Part shown: one piece after another, positions 36,035 through 45,622 of the stretch
Layout of the letters: every line of letters starts with the position of its first letter
Position numbering within the stretch: position 1 is the first letter of the stretch
NCBI RefSeq assembly: GCF_007923265.1
Contig: NZ_VOJA01000005.1
Span: forward strand, 1 to 64,000
Length of the DNA: 64,000 nucleotides
Direction of reading: 5' to 3'
Source of the DNA: Francisella salimarina
Lineage (GTDB): Bacteria > Pseudomonadota > Gammaproteobacteria > Francisellales > Francisellaceae
Made by a program: the position numbers and the translations under genes
The notes under the pieces: generated by a model
The model's database searches: none
Told to the model about the DNA's origin: nothing
The model's input: the letters and a program-made list of their open reading frames with translations, nothing else

Positions 36035-37132
36035 CTAAGATCCATTTAGACCTACTGCGAAGATAGCATCAACCAGTATTATCAAAAATATTGAGTAAAC
36101 AACACTTGTTGTAGTTGCTTTACCAACACTTTGGGAGTCCCTTTTAACAGATAATCCTTGATGACAACCTATTCCAGCAATTACTAATGCAAAAAAAGGT
36201 GTCTTTAGAAGACCTATATAGAAGTGATTTACATTTACATTGGAAAATAGTCTTTCTATAAACTGTAGTGGTGTGATTCCTGCGATTAGGTCGGCAATAA
36301 TAATACCGCCAGCAATATTAGCAATCATAGCTATAACCGTGAGTACAGGTAAACTGATAACTAGTGCTGTTATTCTTGGTAAAACAAGACGTTGCATAGG
36401 GTCTTCACCTATTGTCTGTAGAGCATCGATTTCTTCATTAACTTTCATTATGCCAATTTCTGAGGTAAATGCTGAGCCACTTCTACCAGCAATTATTATA
36501 GCTGTGAATAGTGGGGCAAATTCTCTAAATGAGGAGATTCCAAGCATATCAACTACAAATATTTGAGTTCCATACTGCATTAGTAAATTAAGAGGAAGAT
36601 AGGTTAATACTAAGCCTATAATTAGTGATAATAGTATTACTATACTTAATGCTCTGATTGTAGAGTCGTAGCAAATATTTAGAACAATTGAAAAAAAAGC
36701 TTTATAAGGTCTACGAATTAACGTTATGTAACCTAAAAAGATAGCTCCAAGGAAGCTTATGCTTGTTTTAACTTCTGATAATAAGTTATTTGTGTTTTTA
36801 CCAAGAGTATAGATACTATTGAAAACAACGTTTGATTTATTCGATAATTGTTCCTCAGCAGTAGTTGGGAAGTTTTTAAATACAATATCTACAAGGTTTT
36901 TATCCTTCTCATTAGCGAAAATAATATTCTCTTTTGATAAGCTTAGATCCTTTGCTGTTTTGATAATTATATAAGCACCAGCAGTGTCTAATGATGTAAC
37001 TTTAGTCAAATCAATTTGTTTTATATCGTCTTTATTACGACTTATTTTTTTATCAATGAGCTTAGAGTCAATTTGTTTTAGAGTTAATATACCTTCAAAA
37101 TAAATAGTATTTTGCTTGATTATTATTTCCAT
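36035..37132 (-). CDS. mlaE: MlaE-like permease with N-terminal STAS domain
   Basis: A 365-residue protein that fuses a STAS domain (about residues 1-95, with IDLTKVTSLDTAGAYII) to an MlaE/YrbE permease. The permease part shows FREFAPLFTAIIIAGRSGSA and the coupling region ALQTIGEDPMQRLVLPR. In E. coli the STAS protein MlaB is separate, so this fusion replaces it. It is first in the four-gene operon permease, ATPase, MCE and auxiliary protein. No MlaC-like carrier is seen. Confidence 0.93.
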   Translation of the reverse strand: MEIIIKQNTIYFEGILTLKQIDSKLIDKKISRNKDDIKQIDLTKVTSLDTAGAYIIIKTAKDLSLSKENIIFANEKDKNLVDIVFKNFPTTAEEQLSNKSNVVFNSIYTLGKNTNNLLSEVKTSISFLGAIFLGYITLIRRPYKAFFSIVLNICYDSTIRALSIVILLSLIIGLVLTYLPLNLLMQYGTQIFVVDMLGISSFREFAPLFTAIIIAGRSGSAFTSEIGIMKVNEEIDALQTIGEDPMQRLVLPRITALVISLPVLTVIAMIANIAGGIIIADLIAGITPLQFIERLFSNVNVNHFYIGLLKTPFFALVIAGIGCHQGLSVKRDSQSVGKATTTSVVYSIFLIILVDAIFAVGLNGS

Positions 37133-37205
37133 TTATTTTCTGTATAGTATTATCTTTATTAGTCAAATATACTAAAAATTATCACTAATACCAACTAGAA
37201 GCAGG

Positions 37206-38012
37206 CTATTTGCAGTATTTAATAGAGTCATATCGAGTCAAATTGTTATGCTCAATAACTGAAATAAGTCTGTTTTTATATTCATCACCACCGAGAGCAG
37301 AGTAGTTTTCTAGAGTATTCAATAAGTCTTGTTCGGGAAGTTCATTATTATTGATTTTATCTCTAATTATTCTAAAGTCTTTAAATTTAGAACCGGTATT
37401 AAGTCTATAATAATACCCAAGAACGCTTTCTGCGGCACTATTGAATGTTTCAAGATAAACATTCGCTGATTTAGCTTTGGCACCACAGCCCTCATAAAAA
37501 CAGTGTAATCCAAAGTAATTATTATAATCTCTGGAGAATCTAGATGTTCCCCAGCCACTTTCAAGAGCTGCTTGAGCTAGCACAAAACTCGTTGGAATTC
37601 TTTCTGCTTTAATATCTAGATAACTTAATTCATCAGCAGTATTATGCGCGGGATCAATTTTATAATATCTTAAATATAGATCTAGTTTGTTAAGCTGTCT
37701 GCTACTAAGAGTATTGCTTTCAACCAAATCTTTTTGTAGTTTATGTATTTGCTGTCTTTGTAAGCATATTTCATTATTAGCTTTTTCAATAGCAGAGAGC
37801 ATATATGATATAAAAGCTTTTTTTCTTTCTTTGAAGTCTTTTATTTCAGAAAAATTAGGTTTTTTGACTATAAAAGGAGCTCTGGATTCTAAAAAATAGT
37901 TCATTTTTTCATGCTTGGAGCTATTTATAGATGATAGTATTGCAGCTGATATGATTATGAGTAGTAAATAAAGGCAATATTTTAGAATTAGTTTGTTATC
38001 TATATTACTCAT
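37206..38012 (-). CDS. Glucosaminidase-family peptidoglycan hydrolase (Bax-like)
   Basis: A 268-residue membrane-anchored or exported enzyme. An N-terminal hydrophobic segment (about 10-30) precedes a glucosaminidase (GH73-like) domain with AQAALESGWGTSRFSRDYNN and the following NYFGLHCFY, where the glutamate in ALESGWG is the likely catalytic acid. It resembles E. coli Bax. It would cut N-acetylglucosaminyl bonds of peptidoglycan. The start chosen overlaps the rluD end by eight bases; a start 27 bases upstream is possible. Confidence 0.82.
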   Translation of the reverse strand: MSNIDNKLILKYCLYLLLIIISAAILSSINSSKHEKMNYFLESRAPFIVKKPNFSEIKDFKERKKAFISYMLSAIEKANNEICLQRQQIHKLQKDLVESNTLSSRQLNKLDLYLRYYKIDPAHNTADELSYLDIKAERIPTSFVLAQAALESGWGTSRFSRDYNNYFGLHCFYEGCGAKAKSANVYLETFNSAAESVLGYYYRLNTGSKFKDFRIIRDKINNNELPEQDLLNTLENYSALGGDEYKNRLISVIEHNNLTRYDSIKYCK

Positions 38013-38991
38013 AATCGTAATAATCTTCCTCATAGTCATCGTAGACTTCGATTGTTTGTTGTAGTTCTAGTTTCAAATTTAGCATATCTTCAGGAAGTTT
38101 GCTTTTAAATCGTACCATCTTTTGAGATATAGGGTGGATGAAAGAAAGTTTATATGCATGTAGAGCTTGTCTATGTATATTTTCTATTCCAATTTTTTCT
38201 AGCTTTGTTGATGATTTGTTATATGTTTGATCACCAACTAAAGGATGCTTGATACTTTTCATGTGAACTCTTATTTGATGAGTTCTTCCAGTCTCTAGTT
38301 GGCACTCAATTAGAGTGAAACCATCATATACCTCTACAGGCTTATAGTGAGTAATAGCTTCTTTACCTCTATAATTGACAGCCATTTTTGTGCGATTATT
38401 TGGATCTCTTCCTATGGGTTGGTTAACTGTTCCTTCTTCATAGATTTCACCCTCTACTATTGCAAGATATTTTCTAGACACTTGTCTTTCTGATAGCTGC
38501 TGAACTAGGCTATGATAAGCAATACTACTTTTAGCGGCAACCATTAAGCCTGAAGTGTCTTTATCTAGACGGTGAACGATACCTGCTCTTGGTAATTTGT
38601 CTTGATTAGAATATTTATGGAGTAAAGCATTTGATATGGTGCCAGTTATATTGCCAGCACCAGGATGTACAACCATATCGATAGGTTTATCAATTACTAC
38701 AATGTCATCATCTTCAAATACGATACTTAAATCAATATCCTCAGCTATCCACTCATTTGTTGGTAAGAGCTCGACATTGATATCAATTTCTTCATCTCCT
38801 AATATGATATATTTAGGCTTTGTAGCTTTTCCATTAACCGTAATTAGGCCATCTTTAATCCATTTTTGTATTTGTGAACGGGAAAATTGATCAAACATCT
38901 CGTTTACTGCCGAATCGATTCTCTTGCCTGCATAATCTGGATGCATCATAAATTTTTGATGAAATTCGTTAGATAGTGTATTATTTGCCAT
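38005..38991 (-). CDS. rluD: 23S rRNA pseudouridine synthase RluD
   Basis: A 328-residue RluA-family enzyme that makes pseudouridines in helix 69 of 23S rRNA. The N-terminal S4 RNA-binding domain (RIDSAVNEMFDQFSRSQIQ) is followed by the catalytic motif GIVHRLDKDTSGLMVAAKS with its aspartate and by TGRTHQIRVHMKSIKHPL. An acidic C-terminal tail (YDDYEEDYYDYE) extends beyond the fold. It is divergent from bamD, as in many gammaproteobacteria. Confidence 0.94.
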   Translation of the reverse strand: MANNTLSNEFHQKFMMHPDYAGKRIDSAVNEMFDQFSRSQIQKWIKDGLITVNGKATKPKYIILGDEEIDINVELLPTNEWIAEDIDLSIVFEDDDIVVIDKPIDMVVHPGAGNITGTISNALLHKYSNQDKLPRAGIVHRLDKDTSGLMVAAKSSIAYHSLVQQLSERQVSRKYLAIVEGEIYEEGTVNQPIGRDPNNRTKMAVNYRGKEAITHYKPVEVYDGFTLIECQLETGRTHQIRVHMKSIKHPLVGDQTYNKSSTKLEKIGIENIHRQALHAYKLSFIHPISQKMVRFKSKLPEDMLNLKLELQQTIEVYDDYEEDYYDYE

Positions 38992-39079
38992 GTTATATGC
39001 TTAATATAAGTATTTTTTATTAAATAAATTGATTTTTACGTAGAATTATATAAGAAAATTCTAAGGATAGTTAAATTAA

Positions 39080-39904
39080 ATGAAAAGGTTTTTATATTTA
39101 ATAACCATTATATCTATGGTAATGATGTTAGTATCTTGTGGACCCAAAAAAGATAGTGAGCTTCCGCAAGTTTATACAGGTTTTACGGCGAGTTTCATTT
39201 ATGCAAAAGCTCATGAGCAAATGCAAAATGAAAAGTATTTTGATGCTATTAGGTCTTATAAGTCATTAGTCGCACAGTATCCGTTTACTCCACTAGCTGA
39301 GAAAGGTATGGTTGATTTGATTTATGTTTACTATATGGATGATGAATCAACTATGGCTCTAGCATTAGGACAACAGTTTATTAAGATGTATCCGTATAGT
39401 TCATATAAGGGCTATGTATACTATATGATTGGTGTTGTTGGGTTTGAAGATGGTAGGGGTATCTTACAAACTTATGCTCCTTATGATATGAACTATCATG
39501 ATCCAACCGGCTATCAAGATGCTTATGTTAACTTTGAAAAAGCGATAAAGCTTGATCCTAAAGGTAGTTTTGTCCCTGATGCAAAGCGCAGAATGTTGTA
39601 TATAAATAACATAATCGCGGAGCATTATTATGATATTGCTATTTTCTACTATAAAAGAGGCGCATATAACGCGGCTTTGGATAGAGCTTCTCAAATTATA
39701 AGAAACTATCCTCAGAGTACTGCAACTCAAGATGCTTTGGTATTAACAATTAAGGCTTATAATAAGCTTGGATTGTATGATCAGGCTAAAGCAAATATAC
39801 GAGTGCTTAAGAAAAATTATCCTAAAAATAAATTTGTAAATAACCTACGTCCAGATGGTACAGAAAATCCCACTTGGTTTGATAGATGGTTTGGTTGGTT
39901 GTAA
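39080..39904 (+). CDS. bamD: Outer membrane protein assembly factor BamD
   Basis: A 274-residue lipoprotein of the BAM complex with lipobox LVSC (C20) and five TPR-like repeats. These include EKYFDAIRSYKSLVAQYPFT, TMALALGQQFIKMYPYSSY and the C-terminal YNAALDRASQIIRNYPQS. It helps BamA insert outer-membrane barrels. It is divergent from rluD and begins 89 bases away, the common arrangement for this gene pair. Confidence 0.95.
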   Translation: MKRFLYLITIISMVMMLVSCGPKKDSELPQVYTGFTASFIYAKAHEQMQNEKYFDAIRSYKSLVAQYPFTPLAEKGMVDLIYVYYMDDESTMALALGQQFIKMYPYSSYKGYVYYMIGVVGFEDGRGILQTYAPYDMNYHDPTGYQDAYVNFEKAIKLDPKGSFVPDAKRRMLYINNIIAEHYYDIAIFYYKRGAYNAALDRASQIIRNYPQSTATQDALVLTIKAYNKLGLYDQAKANIRVLKKNYPKNKFVNNLRPDGTENPTWFDRWFGWL

Positions 39905-40004
39905 AAAAAATGTGGAAAATTTATTTTTGAAAACGCATGATAACTTTTCTTTAAAATATTAATCCTTTAGTATATCTATTATCACAGAGTAATTTCTTGG
40001 TAAA

Positions 40005-41801
40005 ATGTACAAAAAAATTATTACAAGCTGTATTTTAACCTCAATATTTGGTTTTGCTCATAGTCAAACATCTTCAAATCTCTCAAATGAGACTTCAAAG
40101 TCTAGTTGTCGTTGCTTACCTTCAGAGGTATGCTGGCCTGATTCTAAACAATGGGATGATCTAGCAAAATCACTTAAAGGTAAACTCATAAAGCCAACTT
40201 CTTTTTTTTCCACATGTGAAAAAGATTCAGAAAATGATAGCTGTAAATCAATTTTACAAAATATGAAAAATCCTTTCTATATGCAGTCAGATTCTAGTAG
40301 AAATGAATCTCAAGGGTGGTATGGAGCATGGCATATTCAGCCAAGTAGCGATGCTGTTGAAGCAGAGGATACTCAAGATGTTGTGAATGCTATTAACTTT
40401 GCTAGAAAACATAATCTACGTATTGTTATCAAAGGGGCTGGACACGACTATTTAGGGCGTTCTAGTTCTCCAGATGCCTTGTTAATATGGACTCACAATA
40501 TGCGTGATATTAAATATGATAAGCATTTTCACCCTCAGAGTTGTCCAAAGGATAAAGAGTATTCAGCTGTTACAGTTGGAGCTGGAACAAGATGGCTTGA
40601 GGCTTATGATGTTGTTACTAACAAATATCATGAATACGTCCAAGGAGGAGGTTGTACAACTGTTGGGGCAGCTGGTGGTTTTCCTCAAGGTGGTGGTTTT
40701 GGTAGCTGGTCTAAAAAATATGGTACAGGTGCAGGAGGAATAGTACAGGCTGAGGTTGTTACTGCAGATGGTAAGACAGTGATTGCTAATGAGTGTCAAA
40801 ATCAAGATTTGTTTTGGGCAATTAAAGGTGGTGGTGGTGGAACTTATGGAGTTGTTACAAATTTAACACTAAGAACACATCAGCTTCCTAGTCACTTTGG
40901 TTTGATTAGTGGTGAAATAACAGCGAGTTCAGATGAGGTGTATAAAGCTTTGATAAAAGAGTTTCTTTCATTTTATTATTCTAACTTGAATAATGAGAAC
41001 TGGGGTGAGCAGTTTGCTTTTCGTCCAAATAATAAAATGACAATAGCCATGGTTACACAAGATTTAAGTCAAAAAGAGGCTTTAGAAATTTGGCAGCCAT
41101 TTAAAAAGTGGGTACAAAATCAACCTGGTCTTCATTATCAGGCCAAATATATAGATATTCCACCAACACAAATCTGGAACTATGATTATTGGCATAAAAA
41201 TTATCCTGATATGGTTGTTAAAAATACTGGTCAAGATGCACGTGATGGAGAGTTTTGGTGGGCTTCTAATACAGGAGAAGTTTCTGCATATTGGTATACT
41301 TATCAGTCTTGGTATTTACCTGAGAAGTTGTTTGATCCTAAAAATATTGATAAAACGACAGAAACTTTTTACAAGGTTTCTCAGCTTGCACCAGTATCTA
41401 TTCAAATTAACAAAGGTTTGGCAGGAGCTTCTGAACAAGCTCTAAAGTTAACTGAGCAGACATCTATGCATCCAGGTGTTTATAATGCTGGAGCTTTGGC
41501 TATCATGAGTTATAGTACAGATAAACCTCAGCTTGGCAAACCAAAAATGACTCCACAAATACAACAAAAAGTAGATAATGTTTATAAGGCTATGGGAATG
41601 ATAATGGCATTAGCTCCTAATGCGGGAACTTATGCAAATGAGGCAGATTATTTCCAAAAAAACTGGCAGAAAGTTTTTTGGGGTGATAATTATAATAGGC
41701 TTCTTAAAATCAAAAACAAATATGATCCGAATGGTTTATTTTACTGTCATCACTGTGTAGGTAGTGAATATTGGCAAGAAGGTGGTATGTGTCGTAAATA
41801 A
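40005..41801 (+). CDS. Secreted FAD-linked oxidase with berberine-bridge-type C-terminus
   Basis: A 598-residue exported flavoprotein of the PCMH/BBE family. After a signal peptide (cleavage near HSQT), an FAD-binding domain carries IVIKGAGHDYLGRSSSP and YVQGGGCTTVGAAGGFPQGG. The histidine in GAGH and the cysteine in GGGC are placed as in enzymes that hold FAD through two covalent bonds. The C-terminal BBE motif is YDPNGLFYCHHCVGSEYW. Related enzymes oxidise sugars or alkaloids; the substrate is unknown. It stands alone between bamD and an intergenic stretch. Confidence 0.83.
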   Translation: MYKKIITSCILTSIFGFAHSQTSSNLSNETSKSSCRCLPSEVCWPDSKQWDDLAKSLKGKLIKPTSFFSTCEKDSENDSCKSILQNMKNPFYMQSDSSRNESQGWYGAWHIQPSSDAVEAEDTQDVVNAINFARKHNLRIVIKGAGHDYLGRSSSPDALLIWTHNMRDIKYDKHFHPQSCPKDKEYSAVTVGAGTRWLEAYDVVTNKYHEYVQGGGCTTVGAAGGFPQGGGFGSWSKKYGTGAGGIVQAEVVTADGKTVIANECQNQDLFWAIKGGGGGTYGVVTNLTLRTHQLPSHFGLISGEITASSDEVYKALIKEFLSFYYSNLNNENWGEQFAFRPNNKMTIAMVTQDLSQKEALEIWQPFKKWVQNQPGLHYQAKYIDIPPTQIWNYDYWHKNYPDMVVKNTGQDARDGEFWWASNTGEVSAYWYTYQSWYLPEKLFDPKNIDKTTETFYKVSQLAPVSIQINKGLAGASEQALKLTEQTSMHPGVYNAGALAIMSYSTDKPQLGKPKMTPQIQQKVDNVYKAMGMIMALAPNAGTYANEADYFQKNWQKVFWGDNYNRLLKIKNKYDPNGLFYCHHCVGSEYWQEGGMCRK

Positions 41802-42157
41802 ACAATTGCTCTAATGTAAAAAGGTTTAAGAATGACTTTTATTTCTTAGCATAATTATTTCTATAGTTATATAAACCTAGTTTTAGCTGTTAGTATTAAT
41901 AATTTGTCTTATTAGCAACTATTTGTTTCAGTTGGAGGTGCTGATACTAGCAGGATTTAAAATATATCTATTATGTTAGAAATTGTGTAACAGCTTATCC
42001 TTTATTTGATTTGTCTAGATAGTATCCCTCAATTAATGAGGTTTACGATAGTTAATGATAGCTAAAATAGAGCTTAGATCATTTGTTAAAAAAAAGATGT
42101 TGAGTGATTTAAATTAAAAAATATCAAATTAAAAATTATTATACGAAAAGAGATTTT
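41802..42157. other. 356-base intergenic stretch without a gene
   Basis: AT-rich DNA between the convergent ends of the flavin oxidase gene and glyA. I find no open frame with a ribosome binding site on either strand and no RNA gene. CCTCA/TGAGG at 42027-42041 could form a small hairpin but has no T tract. It may be decayed coding DNA, but nothing supports a specific remnant. Confidence 0.6.
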
Positions 42158-43411
42158 TTACTTATAAACTGGATATTTGTCACAAAGTTCTAAAACTTTT
42201 GCAGCTGTTTCAGTTTCAACTTTCTCATCTCCGCAGTTGTATACTACATCTGCTAGCCAATTTGCGATTTGCTCACACTCAGCTTCTTTGAATCCTCTAG
42301 TTGTAATAGCGGGACTTCCTATTCTTAAGCCACTTGTCACAAATGGAGAGCGAGGGTCATTCGGTATAGAATTTTTATTTACAGTGATATTCGCTCTACC
42401 TAAAGCAGCCTCAGCTTCTTTGCCTGAGAATCCTGTATTTGTTATATCTAGTAATAATAGGTGATTATTCGTACCGCCTGAAATAATATTAATATTACGT
42501 TCTTTTAGAACTTTTTCGATAGCCTTAGCGTTTCTCAATACCTGCTTTTGGTAGTCAATAAAGCTAGGTTCTAATGCTTCTTTAAATGCAACTGCTTTAG
42601 CTGCGATTACGTGCATCAAAGGTCCACCCTGAATACCTGGAAAAATAGCAGATTGGAATTTTTTAGCTAGGTCAGGATTATTGTTACAAAGTATTAATCC
42701 ACCTCTCGGTCCTCTTAAAGTTTTATGAGTAGTTGTGGTTGCAACATCGACATAAGGGAAAGGGTTCGGATATAATCCTGCTGCTACAAGACCTGCAACG
42801 TGAGCAATATCAGCCATAAGTACAGCATTTACTGAGTCTGCGATTTCTCTAAATTTTTCCCAATTAATGATTCCTGAAAAAGCTGAAAATCCAGCGATTA
42901 TCATTTTTGGTTGGTGCTCTTCAGCAAGTTTAGCTACCTGTTTGTAGTCTATATCACCACTTTCATTTAGACCATATTGGATAGAATTATAAATCTTACC
43001 TGAAAAATTCACTTTACTACCATGAGTCAAATGTCCACCAGCACCAAGATCCATGCCAAGGACAGTATCGCCTGGTTTTAGTACAGCATTATATACCGCG
43101 GCATTTGCTTGTGAACCAGAATGAGGCTGAACATTTGCATAGTCAACGCCAAATAGCTTTTGAGCTCTTTCAATAGCTAGTTTCTCAGCTATATCAACGA
43201 ATTCACAGCCGCCATAATATCTTTTACCATGATATCCTTCGGCATACTTATTTGTAAGTTGAGAACCCTGAGCCTCCATTACGGCAGGGCTAGCATAGTT
43301 TTCTGATGCAATAAGTTCAACATGCTCATGTTGTCTTTTAACTTCAAGCTCTATAGCATCAAATATTTCTTTATCAGTGTTTTTTAAGCTATTTTTTTCA
43401 AAGCTAAACAT
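42158..43411 (-). CDS. glyA: Serine hydroxymethyltransferase
   Basis: Interconverts serine and glycine with tetrahydrofolate. From the ATG at 43411 it has 417 residues, the same as E. coli GlyA, and CAGGAG lies upstream. Motifs include [35 protein letters not shown] and the PLP lysine in [14 protein letters not shown]. The longer open frame to 43498 would add 29 unlikely residues. It is divergent from darP. Confidence 0.97.
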   Translation of the reverse strand: MFSFEKNSLKNTDKEIFDAIELEVKRQHEHVELIASENYASPAVMEAQGSQLTNKYAEGYHGKRYYGGCEFVDIAEKLAIERAQKLFGVDYANVQPHSGSQANAAVYNAVLKPGDTVLGMDLGAGGHLTHGSKVNFSGKIYNSIQYGLNESGDIDYKQVAKLAEEHQPKMIIAGFSAFSGIINWEKFREIADSVNAVLMADIAHVAGLVAAGLYPNPFPYVDVATTTTHKTLRGPRGGLILCNNNPDLAKKFQSAIFPGIQGGPLMHVIAAKAVAFKEALEPSFIDYQKQVLRNAKAIEKVLKERNINIISGGTNNHLLLLDITNTGFSGKEAEAALGRANITVNKNSIPNDPRSPFVTSGLRIGSPAITTRGFKEAECEQIANWLADVVYNCGDEKVETETAAKVLELCDKYPVYK

Positions 43412-43513
43412 ATTTGGTAGTCTCCTGATATCTTTTAGGTGGATAAAATAAATTAAACGTTTAAAATTATAGCTTATATTATATATATATATTAGCAAAT
43501 TAAAATAATAGCC

Positions 43514-44059
43514 ATGAGCAAAGTAATTGACTTAGATGAAATAGAACGTTTAGAGCGAGAAGAAGAAAATTCTCATTATAAAGCTGTAAAAAGTAAAACA
43601 ACTATAAAAAAAGATGCTTTAGAAATAACTGACTTTGGTAAATCTCTCACTGAACTAAGTAAAGAACAGTTAAGTAAGTTACCAATAGATGAAAATCTAA
43701 AAAATAATATTCTTAATGCTAAAAATTTACAAAAGATAGCTTTAAAAAGACAAATACAGTTCATAGGTAAGCTACTAAGAAAAACAGACAATCTAGAAGA
43801 AATTTATCAAGCTTATGATGTTCTAGTGAATAAAGATAAAAGTACAAACCTTATGCTTCAACGCTTAGAGAATATTCGTAGTAATCTCTTGGATCCTAGC
43901 AAATCTAACGCTACTTTAGATAAGCTTATAGAAGAATATGCTAACATAGATGTACAGAAGTTACGTCAGTTAATTAGAAATCACCATAAAGAGATTGAGA
44001 AAAATAAGCCAAATAAGTCATTTAAGGAAATATTTAAACTACTAAAAACTTTAGTTTAA
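43514..44059 (+). CDS. darP: DarP (YjgA) ribosome assembly factor
   Basis: A 181-residue DUF615 protein that associates with late 50S precursors in E. coli. The family regions are [34 protein letters not shown] and the C-terminal [12 protein letters not shown]. The N-terminus is charged and probably disordered. It is divergent from glyA and 95 bases before the O-antigen ligase gene. Confidence 0.92.
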   Translation: MSKVIDLDEIERLEREEENSHYKAVKSKTTIKKDALEITDFGKSLTELSKEQLSKLPIDENLKNNILNAKNLQKIALKRQIQFIGKLLRKTDNLEEIYQAYDVLVNKDKSTNLMLQRLENIRSNLLDPSKSNATLDKLIEEYANIDVQKLRQLIRNHHKEIEKNKPNKSFKEIFKLLKTLV

Positions 44060-44154
44060 TTAACAGAATCGTTTTATTATTAAAAATAAGAGCTGTTATA
44101 CTATAATTTGTAGTATCGCAGTAAAATTATATATTTTATGTTGGGAGAAAAGTT

Positions 44155-45495
44155 TTGAGATCTGAAATATACACCAAGATAGTATTTATGCTTATGTTGG
44201 TAATGTTTGTAAGTATTTTCTTTTTTGCTAGATTTTTTATCTCGGTGGGGTTTATATTAATTATTTTTTTCTCTCTTTTTAATAAAGAGGTTTTTAAAGT
44301 CCTCAAAAACAATAAGTCACTTCAGTTTTTACTGTTATCTGCGATAATGATAAATATTGGTATGATTTATGCATCTTTTGCTAGTGGCAATTTAGATATT
44401 AAGTCAATATTGGGTTTTTCAAATCCTATATTTATATTTCTATACATATGTTCAGCCAGTTACTTTCTATCTAAAAATACTAAGTATGCTAATTATCTTT
44501 TGAATTTTTATCTAGCTATTGTAGTTATATTTTCTTTGTATGCGTTATTTAGATATGTACTACATGCAAATTTTGTAGTTAGTCAGATATACTTTGGGAT
44601 ACATGGAGGTAGTGTTATCCAGTCAATAGTGGCATTGACCTTTCCTTTTTCTGCTGTGGTAATTATTGGTAAAGCTATTAGAATGCCAAATTTACTGTTA
44701 AAAATATTGATGTTTGCTGCTGGATTATTAGTAATTTTTATTGATCTTTTTGTAAATCGTAGTAAGGCAGGCTATGTTATTGAATTTGTAGTATTTATTT
44801 ATTACTCATTCATAGCCTTAAAATACTTTAGCTTTAAACATAATAAGTTAAGTATAAAACGTTTGGTTAGTATTGTAACTACCTGCATCATAGTGATTAT
44901 TGTTATCTTTGGAATTGTTTATAAGTTCTCTGGTATTTTCCATTATAGATTACAAACCTCTGTTGAAGAGTCGCAAGTGTTCTTTAATCAAGACTATAAC
45001 AATATAGATGCTAGGAAACAATATGAGACTTCGACAGGGCTTAGATTGTTATACTATAGCTCTTCATTTAAGGTTTTAAGACAATATCCTAAACTTTATA
45101 TACTGGGGTGTCCTTATCTTACAAGTACTACTGATGTTATTCAATGTACTAAAATTTTGATAAATGAAAATAAACGATTAAGAGATGATCCTCGTGTAGT
45201 TAATGACGGTATTATGGCTCATGATGAATTTATCAATTATATTTTTAGGGCAGGTATAGTCGCTGGGGTTTCCCTTTTATTATGTTTTGTGGCATTTTTT
45301 GTTGAAGCAAGATGGTTGGACTATCGAAATCGAGTCTATTTTAGAGTTTTAATATTAGCAATGTTTATTGGTTGTTTATTTGATTATTTCTTTACTACAC
45401 AGATAATGGTTATTTTATTTGCTAATTTAACGGCAATATTCTTAGCTCAAAGAAAGTGTGAAGACAATAAAGATTCTAATATTATAACTTCTTAA
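44155..45495 (+). CDS. waaL: O-antigen ligase-family membrane protein
   Basis: A 446-residue polytopic protein with about 12 membrane segments and one large periplasmic loop (roughly residues 265-355). The conserved NRSKAGYVIEFVVF and an arginine-rich loop fit the Wzy_C/WaaL family that joins O-antigen to lipid A-core. The start is TTG after GGGAG. It sits beside three glycosyltransferase genes, consistent with the Francisella core and O-antigen region that I know as waaY-waaZ-waaL. A polymerase (Wzy) role cannot be excluded from sequence alone. Confidence 0.75.
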   Translation: MRSEIYTKIVFMLMLVMFVSIFFFARFFISVGFILIIFFSLFNKEVFKVLKNNKSLQFLLLSAIMINIGMIYASFASGNLDIKSILGFSNPIFIFLYICSASYFLSKNTKYANYLLNFYLAIVVIFSLYALFRYVLHANFVVSQIYFGIHGGSVIQSIVALTFPFSAVVIIGKAIRMPNLLLKILMFAAGLLVIFIDLFVNRSKAGYVIEFVVFIYYSFIALKYFSFKHNKLSIKRLVSIVTTCIIVIIVIFGIVYKFSGIFHYRLQTSVEESQVFFNQDYNNIDARKQYETSTGLRLLYYSSSFKVLRQYPKLYILGCPYLTSTTDVIQCTKILINENKRLRDDPRVVNDGIMAHDEFINYIFRAGIVAGVSLLLCFVAFFVEARWLDYRNRVYFRVLILAMFIGCLFDYFFTTQIMVILFANLTAIFLAQRKCEDNKDSNIITS

Positions 45496-45622
45496 TAGTT
45501 TAAATCTTATTGCTATATTTGCAAAAAACGTATTTTGAGTTAGTATATTTTCATAGTATTTGTTAAATTTTATACTGGAATAACTTAGCGTATAAACATT
45601 AAACCTATTTGGACTTTTATTT

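Noticed and set aside
41802-42157. Possible pseudogene or small RNA in the gap before glyA
   Set aside because: No frame, promoter-terminator pair or family resemblance could be supported from the sequence.
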